A DNA stretch of 64,000 nucleotides from Bdellovibrionales bacterium (GCA_016714165.1 JADJNU010000001.1:1922001-1986000), one strand, 5' to 3'; shown: positions 1 through 8,126, counted from the stretch's first letter. Notes: generated by a model from the sequence alone, not told the origin. Made by a program: numbers and translations.

Positions 1-213
1 ATTATTCAAACCAAATATTGGTTCAAGAATATCTGCAGAATTCATTTGATGGATTTTGCAATCAACTCCGATCCCCTCGATGGCTAACGCAAATCGCTTG
101 CGAACCAATAAATGAATCTCCGCTCCGGGAATTTGCCTCCGAATTGCCCTTACGATAGGCCAACACTGATAGATATCACCGAGCCGTGCTAGCTGAACGA
201 CGAGTATTTTCAT
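1..213 (-). CDS. Glycosyltransferase family 9 (heptosyltransferase-like), N-terminal fragment
   Basis: The first 71 codons of a gene that runs off the left edge of the window. The product begins MKILVVQLARLGDIY and continues with a Rossmann-type alternation ending near IHLLVRKRF, which is the N-terminal pattern of GT9 heptosyltransferases and is nearly the same as the start of the complete GT9 protein at 352-2013. GT9 enzymes move heptose or related sugars from ADP-sugars onto lipopolysaccharide or, near flagellin genes, onto protein. Its start overlaps the end of the 59-codon ORF at 176-355, so it belongs to the same tightly packed operon. Acceptor and donor cannot be read from this fragment; a flagellin or LPS sugar is inferred from context. 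Confidence 0.75.
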   Translation of the reverse strand, partial: MKILVVQLARLGDIYQCWPIVRAIRRQIPGAEIHLLVRKRFALAIEGIGVDCKIHQMNSADILEPIFGLNN

Positions 214-355
214 GTTTTAACTGCTCCTTGATCAGCTCCTCTAGCAATCGAATCTTTTTCATTTCACTCGTATAACCTTGCGTTTCAACAATTTTGCAGG
301 CTGATTCCTCTAATTTTTTGAGAGCTTGCCTCAGATCCTTGACCCCTTCGTTCAT
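176..355 (-). CDS. Small charged helical protein (59 aa), translationally coupled
   Basis: An ORF of 59 codons beginning MNEGVKDLRQALKKLEESA. Its ATG overlaps the TGA of the upstream glycosyltransferase in an ATGA junction, and its 3' end overlaps the start of the next glycosyltransferase by 38 bases. It is rich in Lys, Glu and Leu in a heptad-like spacing, so a short coiled-coil or helical hairpin is likely. I recognise no family. The stitched junctions are the main reason to call it a gene; it could instead be a remnant of the long C-terminal extension of the preceding glycosyltransferase. Confidence 0.55.
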   Translation of the reverse strand: MNEGVKDLRQALKKLEESACKIVETQGYTSEMKKIRLLEELIKEQLKHENTRRSASTAR

Positions 356-2013
356 ATCATGGCTCCTTGTTCAGTTTGCATGCTGCGAACTATTCTTAAA
401 CGAATCTCCGACCTCACCTTTAGGTCCTCAACTAAGCTACAAATACGGCGCAAAACGCTCAGATTCACCAACCCCGCTTCTTGAAAGCCATTCATCGATC
501 GAAGATAGGACAGCAACAAACCAGCGCCCCCATCCACATCAGCCTTTTTAGCTAACTCCTCGATTAAGTCGCTAAATGCGTTATTTTTGTCGCCACACCT
601 ACTGAGCATTTGAGCTTTTTCAAATACACACCGACTCCATGTCTCGAATGAAAGCGCGTCCTTTTCAATCTTAGAAAGAATGAAATTCAACTGCTCTTTA
701 TCAAAGAACGATGGATCTTTAGCCATCGAAAGCAATAGCCTTCGACCTTCGCTGCCAAACTCTCCGATCTTCTTTTGATGCTCTCTCTCCAGCATGAGTT
801 TCCAGGTAGATTTCTCCAGGACTTTTCGCACCATCAACTCTTGTGCATGAGAACACAGAGGGGTCGCTACCCAATAGCCCGTTTCAACAAATCCTGTCTT
901 ATAAATCCGGACATCCTCGCGATATTCGTGTGCGAGCAAGCGAAGGGAGCCTTCGGATCCCTCTATGATTTGGTTAGCCACTGAAGCAACTAAAACCGGA
1001 GTCAGCCTGTCCCCGCAGCGATGGCTAGAGTGAAGGCACGGACCTCTTTGTGGACAGGGAGCACAGGGCTCAAGGGATTGTAAAATCACATTTCCGGCTC
1101 GGTACACTCCCGTCCTTCTGAAATCACTACTCCCAACGCTTAACTCAAGAGTTGGACAGCCCGCCAATCCAGCCAAATGCTTTATACTCGTATCTCCAGT
1201 TAAGAGCAATTCTGCCCTCTTAAGTAGACTAAATGCTCCAGAAATCGAACACAGGGCGAGGCGACTATTTAGTTTCCTTATTTCACATTCTGCGCTCAGC
1301 TGCAGAAGCAAATCTCGTTCAAAAGGTGCCCCCAATATTAAGATGCGTGAATGCGGCTGTAGTAATTTGAGCGAACACAATGTCTCTATCCAATATTTCT
1401 CGCTCCAATTTTTTTTTGCATCGCTAGTCAAAGTTTGAACAAGAACGAGAGGCCCATTGCCCCTGGGAATCAGATTTTCCGCTTCTCGCAGGCCATCCTC
1501 GGTTTCACGCAAAGTTAATTCATTTATTGGTCTCACCCCAGCACCGTAGGAAAACATGTCACTGTAATGAAACGGTTCCAGGTCTTCCTCTCCAGCACAA
1601 TCATTGAGATGGCTGAACCAGGAGGAGCCATATAGCCCCATGCCATTTCGATCAATCCTTAGACCAATCTTATCTCGGGCATGAATGGCTGAGCACAACC
1701 ATCCGCTCAATCGGTTTTGTGTCACGTTGATCAGGAGATCAAAGAATTCCTTATTGAGATTGTCCACCATAGCGCCAAGTTTATGAAATGAGTCAAAAAG
1801 TGAATGATCATAGTCGCCAAGTCCCAATTGAAGGCTGGACCGGTCAAAATAGTGCCAACGAACAAAATCAACCAGTGGCACCAAAGATGAAACCTCAGAG
1901 TTTACCAATAAATGAATATCAGCCCCTGGGTGAGCCTGACGCAGGCCATGCAGCATTGGAAGAGCCATCAGGACATCGCCAATTCTAAGAAGACTAACCA
2001 CAAGTATTTTCAT
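352..2013 (-). CDS. GT9 glycosyltransferase with long C-terminal extension
   Basis: A 553-residue protein. Residues 1-340 form a GT9/heptosyltransferase domain: MKILVVSLLRIGDVL at the start, a second Rossmann half from about residue 190, the nucleotide-sugar loop LTGDTSIKHLAGLAG at 271-285 and a Cys cluster (C317, C320, C326, C333) like that in many family members. Residues 341-553 are an extra, mostly helical region that ordinary heptosyltransferases lack. The ATG overlaps the stop of the upstream gene (ATGA), as does its own stop with the next ORF. A role in sugar addition to flagellin or surface glycan is inferred from the family and from the neighbouring Maf-like and fliD/flagellin genes. 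Confidence 0.8.
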   Translation of the reverse strand: MKILVVSLLRIGDVLMALPMLHGLRQAHPGADIHLLVNSEVSSLVPLVDFVRWHYFDRSSLQLGLGDYDHSLFDSFHKLGAMVDNLNKEFFDLLINVTQNRLSGWLCSAIHARDKIGLRIDRNGMGLYGSSWFSHLNDCAGEEDLEPFHYSDMFSYGAGVRPINELTLRETEDGLREAENLIPRGNGPLVLVQTLTSDAKKNWSEKYWIETLCSLKLLQPHSRILILGAPFERDLLLQLSAECEIRKLNSRLALCSISGAFSLLKRAELLLTGDTSIKHLAGLAGCPTLELSVGSSDFRRTGVYRAGNVILQSLEPCAPCPQRGPCLHSSHRCGDRLTPVLVASVANQIIEGSEGSLRLLAHEYREDVRIYKTGFVETGYWVATPLCSHAQELMVRKVLEKSTWKLMLEREHQKKIGEFGSEGRRLLLSMAKDPSFFDKEQLNFILSKIEKDALSFETWSRCVFEKAQMLSRCGDKNNAFSDLIEELAKKADVDGGAGLLLSYLRSMNGFQEAGLVNLSVLRRICSLVEDLKVRSEIRLRIVRSMQTEQGAMI

Positions 2014-2636
2014 TTGATTAACTCTCGCAATGCTCGCATCAGAAAAAAATCGAGATCCGGAACAAGTCCCAATTCATTGCCACTAAGTCGATCGAATACC
2101 TTCCAGTCGATCGAATCCTCCTGTGATCGCAAAGAAAATTTTGGACTCAATTTTGAAAAGCCAGGCACCAATCCTATTTGATATCTCAATCCCTCACTTG
2201 TTCGGCCAAGAAGAATTCCTCTCATTCGCTCGTACCAGAGAGGATTGATCGCAACGCTCGGAAGATGAGTCAAAATTCTAAACTGACCCCCTACTATCTT
2301 GCGCAGATCAATATTCTTGAATATCGATGTCGTCTCCTCCGATTTCAAAATCGGCACTTCAAAGAGTTCAATGGGAAACTGCTGCTGAGCAAATTGAATA
2401 CAACGCGGATGAGCCTCAAATACGGCTAGTCTAAGGTTAGGATGTTTTCTGCGGATAGCGGCAATGTGATAACCCGCGCCCAATCCGAGTACGATCACTC
2501 CAATTCCAGCAGTCAAGATCTGGTGATGCCCCTCTATCCATCTATTGCCCTCTTTTACCGGATCAATCTGTGAACAGAGCAATCTTTCGCAAACTCTCAG
2601 AATGGGGTCTCCCGATTTGGAATAGGTTTCATCCAT
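2010..2636 (-). CDS. Maf/MptE-like (DUF115-type) Rossmann protein, possible flagellin glycosylation factor
   Basis: About 208 residues from ATG 2636; a TTG at 2648 would add four. A nucleotide-binding strand-loop VIVLGLGAGYH at residues 47-57 is followed by an acidic strand end (LAVFEAHP). This is the pattern of the N-terminal Rossmann part of motility accessory factors (Maf_flag10/DUF115), which modify flagellin with nonulosonic acids. Full Maf proteins have 600 or more residues, so this is a short, stand-alone version; a small class I methyltransferase-like fold is an alternative. The ATG overlaps the end of the TPR gene by 8 bases and the stop overlaps the GT9 start, so the genes are co-translated. 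Confidence 0.55.
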   Translation of the reverse strand: MDETYSKSGDPILRVCERLLCSQIDPVKEGNRWIEGHHQILTAGIGVIVLGLGAGYHIAAIRRKHPNLRLAVFEAHPRCIQFAQQQFPIELFEVPILKSEETTSIFKNIDLRKIVGGQFRILTHLPSVAINPLWYERMRGILLGRTSEGLRYQIGLVPGFSKLSPKFSLRSQEDSIDWKVFDRLSGNELGLVPDLDFFLMRALRELIK

Positions 2637-3693
2637 GGGATGGATCAACCCCCCTCAGATGCAAACTTAAGCCCTGTTCAATTTGTTTCTTGAGCTTCAG
2701 GCCATCACTAGAATGCGGATCTAAAGTGAGAAACCTCTCAATTTCAAGATCTGCCTGATTCAATCTTCCCAACCAATAGAGAAACTGCGCTAAAACAAGG
2801 CTCTTCTTTGCGTCTCGATCGTTCAATTGAAGATAGGATTCTAAACGCGGGACAGCTCTCGCGATTTGATTGTCCTTTGTCGCCCAATCGGCAATGAGTT
2901 CCAAAGCAATTTCGTTTCTTGGATTTAGGTCCAAAGCTCTCTCGACATTTCCCCAGGATAAATTGAGATCGCCGAACTGCCGATGAACCAAGGCCAAGCC
3001 AAGCCAGGCGCGATCATTTTCGGAGTTCTCGTGAACCGCCGCTCGAAACCTCACGGCCGCCCGATCCAACTGACCTCTCTGAATTTCTAGGGATCCATAA
3101 TTCACCAAGAGTACATCGGAATTAGGATTGAGGGCAAAAGCACGATTGTAATACTCTTCGGCTCCATCACGATCTCCATTCCGAAGAGCCAAGTTGCCAA
3201 GGCTCTTGAAGGCTTCAAAAAGCTCCAGTTCTGTGTGGGTGTGCCATTCCAAACCCAAGAGAAAATGGTTTGTGGCCTCATCATCCTGACATATTTTATA
3301 GTAAGCGGCTGCCAATCTAAAATGCACATCTCCTGACTCGCAAATTCTGAGCAATTCTGAATAACAACGGATAGCGTCGTCTATCTGTCCTTCGGCTACT
3401 AGGCTATCTCCCATCAAACGAATCGCGAGTGGGTGTCGTGAATTTTGCCCTAGCACTCTGCGAAGAAGCGATCTCCCCAAGGAGTGCTCTCCTGCCTCGA
3501 TCAATACAATTGCATTTTGTAGAATCTCAGCATGGGTTGCGGAGGCCGGTGATTTCATCGCCTCACTCCCGAACTTTTCGCTCCCCAAGCTGGCCTGAGT
3601 ACGAGTGGAACACAAAGAAGGACCCACATTCTTTAAATTCAACAAGGATTCAAGGGATTCTGAACGTACTTCAACAGTGTCAATGATAGGCAT
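2629..3693 (-). CDS. Tetratricopeptide repeat protein
   Basis: 354 residues from ATG 3693, which has a GAGAGG-type ribosome site just upstream; a TTG 15 bases further up is less likely. After about 55 low-complexity residues the rest is built of TPR-like helical pairs, with clear repeats around residues 90-125 (LAIRLMGDSLVAEGQIDDAI), 160-195 (LGNLALRNGDRDGAEEYYNR) and 195-265. There is no signal peptide, so it is probably cytoplasmic. It heads the operon with the Maf-like and GT9 genes. TPR proteins in flagellin glycosylation loci often act as scaffolds or as parts of glycosyltransferases; that role is inferred only from position. Confidence 0.75.
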   Translation of the reverse strand: MPIIDTVEVRSESLESLLNLKNVGPSLCSTRTQASLGSEKFGSEAMKSPASATHAEILQNAIVLIEAGEHSLGRSLLRRVLGQNSRHPLAIRLMGDSLVAEGQIDDAIRCYSELLRICESGDVHFRLAAAYYKICQDDEATNHFLLGLEWHTHTELELFEAFKSLGNLALRNGDRDGAEEYYNRAFALNPNSDVLLVNYGSLEIQRGQLDRAAVRFRAAVHENSENDRAWLGLALVHRQFGDLNLSWGNVERALDLNPRNEIALELIADWATKDNQIARAVPRLESYLQLNDRDAKKSLVLAQFLYWLGRLNQADLEIERFLTLDPHSSDGLKLKKQIEQGLSLHLRGVDPSHG

Positions 3694-3831
3694 AATCCAC
3701 CCTCTCAAAAGGAGAAAGCAACTACAATGCCAGCCTCAAAAGGGAATGAAGAGGGAGCCGATAAAAATATAAGACAGAATTTTGACGGGCAAAATGCATG
3801 AGTCGGAATTTTGACATGCCCTGCTTCACTT

Positions 3832-3884
3832 GAGCTGGATCTGGATCTGGATCTGGAGCTGGAGCTGGAGCTGGAGCTGGAGCT
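3832..3884. repeat. Hexanucleotide tandem repeat (GAKCTG)n
   Basis: Nearly nine copies of a 6-bp unit, first one GAGCTG, then three GATCTG, then four GAGCTG and a partial unit. It lies between the TPR gene start (3693) and the stop of the FliT-like gene (3925), so it is probably upstream of the TPR/glycosylation operon. Copy-number change by slippage would alter spacing in the leader or promoter without touching a reading frame. An apparent Ser/Arg-rich ORF on the minus strand across it is a product of the repeat and not a credible gene. Confidence 0.85.
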
Positions 3885-3924
3885 AAAGTCCAGCCGCAAT
3901 GGGGCTCACCGCAATTTCATAATT

Positions 3925-4350
3925 CTAGATCTTTTCATCCAAATGAATATCACTGATTCCTGAATGATAGCCCTTCATGGCCTTTCGGGCAGATTTCACC
4001 GAACAAAGTTCCTTGATAATCATCGACTTTGTTGCCTCTATAACAGATAGAATGTGCAAATCTTGGGCTAGAATTTTCGCCACCAGGTCATTCTTGAGTG
4101 TCAAACATTCAAGGACTGATTTTCGGTTCGCGTTAGTAATCTCTTCGTAATTCAAAACATTGCTATTTGAATCTTCGATTTTCTTATCGATTTTTTGAAT
4201 CATATTCAGAATTGACTCGCGTCCCTGATAAAAATTGTCAAGATTATCAAAATTACCTCCATCGAAATTGACAATTTCTGCCGCATTTAGATCGAAGAAT
4301 AATTGAAGGCAGTTGTTCTTATTCTCCAGCAAACCGACTATATCCGTCAT
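3925..4350 (-). CDS. FliT-like flagellar chaperone / hypothetical helical protein
   Basis: About 141 residues from ATG 4350, placed 6 bases after a GGAGG ribosome site; the GTG at 4356 would lie too close to it. The protein is acidic, Asn-rich and mostly helical, with no signal peptide or membrane segment. It follows fliS by about 20 bases. In many bacteria this slot holds fliT, a helical chaperone of FliD, and length and composition agree, but sequence identity to FliT cannot be seen by eye. The FliT call therefore rests largely on gene order. Confidence 0.5.
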   Translation of the reverse strand: MTDIVGLLENKNNCLQLFFDLNAAEIVNFDGGNFDNLDNFYQGRESILNMIQKIDKKIEDSNSNVLNYEEITNANRKSVLECLTLKNDLVAKILAQDLHILSVIEATKSMIIKELCSVKSARKAMKGYHSGISDIHLDEKI

Positions 4351-4371
4351 ATCCACCCTCCTGGTCGACTT

Positions 4372-4761
4372 TTATCTCACTTGCTCTTCTTTTTTAATTT
4401 TTTCAATTGCCTGCGTCCAACCTTCATACAAAGTAGTTAATACTCTCAATGCATTCTCAAGGTGCTCGACCTTGCCGTGCACGTTCGCTTGAGTCAGCTG
4501 ATCCGTAATAAACATATAGAGTTGTTCCAAATTTGCAGCCAAATCCCCACCTACCTCATGATTTAGGGTGGAGTTGAGCTCGATCACAATATCGAAGGCC
4601 CTGCCAATATTTTCCCCTCGTCCAGCAATATCTTTTCTCTCCATCGCAAGTTGGGCGCGCTTGATATATTTTATCGCTCCTTCGTACATCATCAGGAGAA
4701 GTTTTTCTCTACTTGCGCTCTCTACAGAAGTTTTCTTGTACTGCTGATATCCGCTTTTCAT
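4372..4761 (-). CDS. fliS: Flagellin export chaperone FliS
   Basis: 129 residues, the usual FliS length. The N-terminus has the family pattern YQQYKKTSVESASREKLLLM followed by MYEGAIKYIKRAQLAME, and the helix LNSTLNHEVGGDLAANLEQLY matches the conserved third helix. FliS binds the C-terminal helices of newly made flagellin in the cytoplasm, prevents early polymerisation and delivers it to the export gate; in some bacteria it also affects FliW availability. It lies directly downstream of fliD, as in most flagellar clusters, and upstream of the FliT-like gene. Confidence 0.93.
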   Translation of the reverse strand: MKSGYQQYKKTSVESASREKLLLMMYEGAIKYIKRAQLAMERKDIAGRGENIGRAFDIVIELNSTLNHEVGGDLAANLEQLYMFITDQLTQANVHGKVEHLENALRVLTTLYEGWTQAIEKIKKEEQVR

Positions 4762-4868
4762 AACTTTTATTACCCTCTGACCTTTTATTGGTCTGACCTT
4801 TCCTTCAGGATATTCTCACTGCTCTTTCAACGTATCGGTGTTTCAAAATGAATGTTAACGTCTCTTCG

Positions 4869-6239
4869 CTATCCCGGACCTACTTTTCCTCCACCACCAA
4901 TGGCCGCTAACTGTCCTCCCTGAGACTTCAGTCGTGACATTGTCTCTTCCAAGGCAGAAAATTTCCTTCGCAGGCTGGCTTCCTTTCTTTCCATCATTTT
5001 TTCTTTATTTGAAATGTTGTCATCTATTCGCCGAATATTACCTTGTAGCGAACTCTTACGAAGGGCGAGAGGACCAAAGGCTGAATTATTTATTGTGGCC
5101 AGCGTGCTTTTCAAGCTAGGAATAAAGCCCACGTTGAACCCATCCCCAGCGAAAAACATCTGTACTCCGCCCGGATCCTTTGCAAGGACGGCGTTGAACT
5201 TCTCCTGATCAAAATCGACCGTGCCGTTGCGATTAAATGCAATTCCAAGCTGATTAAGTCGCGTGATCGAAGAAGGTATTCCGTACTGAGGATCCTGCAA
5301 GAGTCGGCGAAGCCGAGTCTCTATTCCCCTCAACATCCCGTCTCCGCCCAAGGTTTGGGTCGTATCCGTTTTCTCGTCCATTCGATTTTGTCCCTGAATA
5401 AAACTGAGAACTTCATTGATAGATTTGACAAACTGGTCGACTTTTCCTGCAACTACCTGCTGGTCTTCCTTGACTGTAACGTTCACCTGGCGACCGGGCG
5501 CTGCTTGCTTAATATCCAAGGTCACTCCGGGAATGATATCGGTGACCGTATTGCTGTTGATTGCAAATTCAAATCCATCGACTTTGATGAGTCCGTTGCG
5601 TGCTTCTCTTTGGCTATCGAAATAGAGATCTAAATCTCCATCTAAAAAATACAAAGTGGGATATTGGATTTGATTATCTCCTCCAACTGAATCACCAGAA
5701 ATCATCAGCTTAAACGGACGGTCCGGATCATTTCGATCATTGACAACGGTCGCCCTCACTCCAACTCCAGAGGAATTAATTGCCGCGGCCGCTCCTTCAA
5801 GAGTGTTGTTAGTCCCATTTATATAGACTTCCTTGCTCCCATCTGGAGTTTCGAACTTGAAATAGCCAATACCTAACTCTGTGTGATTTTTATCGGGAAA
5901 TCCATTTGTGACGGCTGAAGCTTTCTGAGCGAGTTCCACCACTTCAATATTCCAACTCCCCGAAACACTTGCGCTTGGGTCAACGGCTCCTTGTACGATA
6001 TTTGGATCGCCTGATTGAACTTTAATATCATTGAAGCCCTTTGTGGAAGCCAGCGTTCCGATTGAATCTCTCACTTTGCCCAGGCGTGATTCTAAGTCCG
6101 CAACAAGTTTAAGACGTGTTTCTTCTTTTGTCTTTTTACCTTGAAGAACCTTTATAGGTTGCCTCTCCACTTCGATCAGTTGATCAACCAGATTTGGGGG
6201 CAATCCACTTGCCATTCCACCAAAAGTAATTGCGGGCAC
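4869..6239 (-). CDS. fliD: Flagellar filament cap protein FliD (HAP2)
   Basis: 456 residues from GTG 6239, which sits 6 bases after AGGAGG; the frame stays open 17 codons further up but without a ribosome site. The start then reads MPAITFGGMASGLPPN, the FliD_N signature (FGG-ASGL), followed by VDQLIEVERQPI. The C-terminal FliD domain with coiled-coil (about residues 380-440, ISNKEKMMERKEASLRRKF) is also present. FliD forms the cap at the filament tip that guides flagellin folding. The C-terminus carries an unusual Gly-rich tail (IGGGGKVGPG). It lies between flaG upstream and fliS downstream. Confidence 0.93.
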   Translation of the reverse strand: MPAITFGGMASGLPPNLVDQLIEVERQPIKVLQGKKTKEETRLKLVADLESRLGKVRDSIGTLASTKGFNDIKVQSGDPNIVQGAVDPSASVSGSWNIEVVELAQKASAVTNGFPDKNHTELGIGYFKFETPDGSKEVYINGTNNTLEGAAAAINSSGVGVRATVVNDRNDPDRPFKLMISGDSVGGDNQIQYPTLYFLDGDLDLYFDSQREARNGLIKVDGFEFAINSNTVTDIIPGVTLDIKQAAPGRQVNVTVKEDQQVVAGKVDQFVKSINEVLSFIQGQNRMDEKTDTTQTLGGDGMLRGIETRLRRLLQDPQYGIPSSITRLNQLGIAFNRNGTVDFDQEKFNAVLAKDPGGVQMFFAGDGFNVGFIPSLKSTLATINNSAFGPLALRKSSLQGNIRRIDDNISNKEKMMERKEASLRRKFSALEETMSRLKSQGGQLAAIGGGGKVGPG

Positions 6240-6357
6240 CCGAGTCCTCCTGACAATGGTGAGATGATGTCTTTTTTGATTATGACCCAAAATTGGAGTT
6301 TCTTATGAGTCAATAAAATGGCTTGGACCAATATTCTTAAAATTGATCAACCTAATG

Positions 6358-6729
6358 TCACATTGCCTTGTCAAGAATATGACCGGTCTTCTTCTCTTGA
6401 TTTTTCAGGACATGCCAAAGATCCAATTCGGTCAAACGTCGTACAACCTCGCCGGTTGGCCCCTCGACTAAAACAATCGAACAGGCCTCTTTCGTTACAA
6501 TTCTAAGATTCAGGGAACTTGCCTTTACGCCAGATAATTCCTTTAGAATCTCAACCGCTTTGGCCACCTCTTCTGGAGTCAATGGCCTTTGCGGATGACC
6601 ATCGTTTCGTTCTTGTTTTCCATTTGGCTCGCGATCACCCGCTTCGTGAGAAGCCACCTCTTGTTTGGCTCCTAACTTCGCCCGTGATGCTAGCCCCGGA
6701 ATGAGCGGAAGAATGGACTTAATGTTCAT
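6358..6729 (-). CDS. flaG: FlaG-family protein
   Basis: 123 residues. Residues 1-50 are a polar, variable region; the C-terminal half contains the FlaG core LNLRIVTKEACSIVLVEGPT followed by GEVVRRLTELDLW, equivalent to the family's 'v-V-D-tGEViRqIP' segment. FlaG proteins influence filament length and are usually encoded between flagellin and fliD, as here. The usual Asp and Ile-Pro positions of the core are replaced, so the assignment rests on fold-like pattern, length and position. About 120 bases separate it from fliD, with no recognisable promoter. Confidence 0.7.
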   Translation of the reverse strand: MNIKSILPLIPGLASRAKLGAKQEVASHEAGDREPNGKQERNDGHPQRPLTPEEVAKAVEILKELSGVKASSLNLRIVTKEACSIVLVEGPTGEVVRRLTELDLWHVLKNQEKKTGHILDKAM

Positions 6730-6805
6730 GCTTCCTTAATCGGGCAAATCACGAAAAAACATTATTTTGAACTGCGATTCTAGCCCTCAGTTCTAGGTCA
6801 AAAGT

Positions 6806-6828
6806 ACCCCAGGGGGATCCCCCTGGGT
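6806..6828 (-). terminator. Intrinsic terminator downstream of flagellin gene 1
   Basis: A perfect 20-bp G/C-rich palindrome (6808-6827, arms CCCAGGGG and CCCCTGGG) lies 57 bases after the flagellin stop. On the minus strand it is followed by GTACTTTTG. It would separate abundant flagellin transcription from flaG-fliD-fliS. Confidence 0.7.
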
Positions 6829-6884
6829 AGGTTTGGCACCGAAGGAACAAAAGGAGTCTAAGTTCCTTCTAGTCTCACAAATTC

Positions 6885-7720
6885 CTATTGATTTATCAAA
6901 CGCAATGCCGCCGCTGGTGTTTGATTGGCCTGTGCGAGTACCCCTATTGAGGCGCTCAACAAAATATTGTTTCTGGCCAACTCCGCTGATGATTGAGCTA
7001 CGTCAGTATCTCTAATTCGAGAATTCGCGGCAGAAAAATTCTCGATTGCAACTCCCAGATTTTCGGCTGTGGAGATCAAGCGGTTTTGTATAGCTCCCAA
7101 TGTGGCCCGATATCCGTTGACCTGGCGCTGAGATCCTTCCAGTATGTCAAGTGCCTCGCGTGCTCCATCTTTGGACGAAAAATCAAATCCATCTACGCCC
7201 AATTCAGGAGTGGTTGCGACTTGAGCACTGGAGTCAAAATTTATTCGATCCTGAAAATCATTATTTCCAATATCTACTTGAAACGAAAATTCCTGTCCCG
7301 ATCCATCTAACAAACGAGTCTGTCCAAATCTTGTCGATTCAGCAATTCGTTGCATCTCAGACTTTAACTGCTGAACTTCCTTATCAATAAAGCCCCTTTC
7401 AGTATCCCCACAGTGTCCGACGAAGCCTGGACCCCTAGTTCTCTCATGCGAGTGAGAATATTGCTGACCTCCGCCAGTCCCCCTTCAGCGACCTGCACCA
7501 TTGAGATTCCATCATTGGCATTGCGCTGAGATTGAGTGTATCCCCGAATGGTTGATTTCAGAGTTTCACTGATAGACAAACCGGCGGCATCATCTGCAGC
7601 TTTGGTGATCCTGCTGCCGCTCGCCAGCTGAGTGAAGCTTTTCTCCAGACTTCGTTGGCTACGAGCCAAAGTGTTTTGCGCCGCAATGGACGATATATTG
7701 GTACTTACTGTTAAGGACAT
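6885..7720 (-). pseudogene. fliC: Flagellin with a single-base frameshift
   Basis: The N-terminal part (MSLTVSTNISSIAAQNTLAR, then LASGSRITKAADDAAGLSIS) reads normally for about 105 codons to SSDTVG, then shifts and stops near 7364. The C-terminal part resumes at once in another frame (GDTERGFIDKEVQQLKSEM) and runs to RLINQ at 6885, with the usual D0 helix (NSRIRDTDVAQSSAELARNN). Adding one G in the run at 7406-7409 restores about 278 residues matching the other two flagellins. Either the gene is inactivated or variable, or one base is missing from the assembly. The restored protein is short, with D0/D1 cores and almost no variable domain. The ATG has a strong AAAAGGAGG ribosome site. Confidence 0.85.
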
Positions 7721-7796
7721 AATGCCCTCCTTTTGTTAAGTAAAAATCCTTCTCTCCGTTGGGACGGCCTCACCTACAAGGCACTATCTCAAGCGT

Positions 7797-7811
7797 GGCC
7801 ATCCTTTGGCC
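7797..7811 (-). promoter_or_regulatory. Possible CsrA site: GGA hairpin in flagellin 1 leader
   Basis: On the transcript strand GGCC-AAAGGAT-GGCC forms a short hairpin with AGGA in the loop, about 80 nt before the flagellin ATG. The loop resembles the CsrA consensus ACARGGAUGU. A second GGA overlaps the ribosome site (AAAAGGAGG), giving two sites like those in Bacillus hag leaders. csrA and fliW are in this window. Binding is inferred. Confidence 0.35.
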
Positions 7812-7939
7812 TGGGTTGAACACATTGGAGCAGAGAACCTTTTCTCACCCGTCCTTCAAACGAAAATGGTGTCCGCAGTCACTCAGACAACATCTCCTCA
7901 AACGGGTTCGACTTTGGTACTGCTGCTTGCTTACTCAAC

Positions 7940-7966
7940 CTTTCGGCTAGGTCTAGCTGCACTTGA
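7940..7966 (-). promoter_or_regulatory. Weak sigma-28-like promoter candidate for flagellin 1
   Basis: On the minus strand TCAAGTGC, 11 bases, then GCCGAAAG, against the sigma-28 consensus TAAAGTTT-N11-GCCGATAA. The spacing is exact but both boxes have mismatches. It is about 220 nt upstream of the ATG, similar in layout to the better match for flagellin 2, and overlaps the edge of the 22-bp repeat array. Confidence 0.3.
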
Positions 7967-8126
7967 GTCGAGTCTAGTCAAACTGGACCTTTGTCCACAG
8001 AAAACTAGACTTTTGTCATGGTCAAGCTCGACTATTGTCAGATGAAAATCAATTTTTCATCGACCAAGCCTAGACCTTCGTCAAGAAATACCGAGGCTCT
8101 TGCTTGGGCGATACGGACTTTGGAAC
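7952..8126. repeat. Array of about eight degenerate 22-bp units
   Basis: Successive 22-bp (once 21-bp) units end in a shared core CTnGACYWTYGTC. Clear copies are at 7974-7995, 7996-8017, 8018-8039 and 8062-8082, with a weaker one at 8105-8126 and degenerate units between them in phase. The array lies 230-400 bp upstream of flagellin 1. Twenty-two bp is close to two helical turns, so the cores face the same side of DNA. The rest of the 670-base gap (7721-8391) holds the flagellin leader and, at about 8140 and 8218, two copies of AATTTGAATGCSAGC; I see no gene there apart from the leader peptide candidate at 8337. Confidence 0.7.

Noticed and set aside
3757..3764. Perfect GCCGATAA on the plus strand
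   Set aside because: No suitable -35 box at 11-base spacing and no plus-strand gene downstream.
3705..3899. Minus-strand Ser/Arg-rich ORF of 64 codons
   Set aside because: Its composition is produced by the GAKCTG hexamer repeat; no ribosome site and no homology pattern.
7952..8126. CRISPR-like array
   Set aside because: No conserved repeat alternating with unique spacers; the whole 22-bp unit is degenerate and no cas genes are near.
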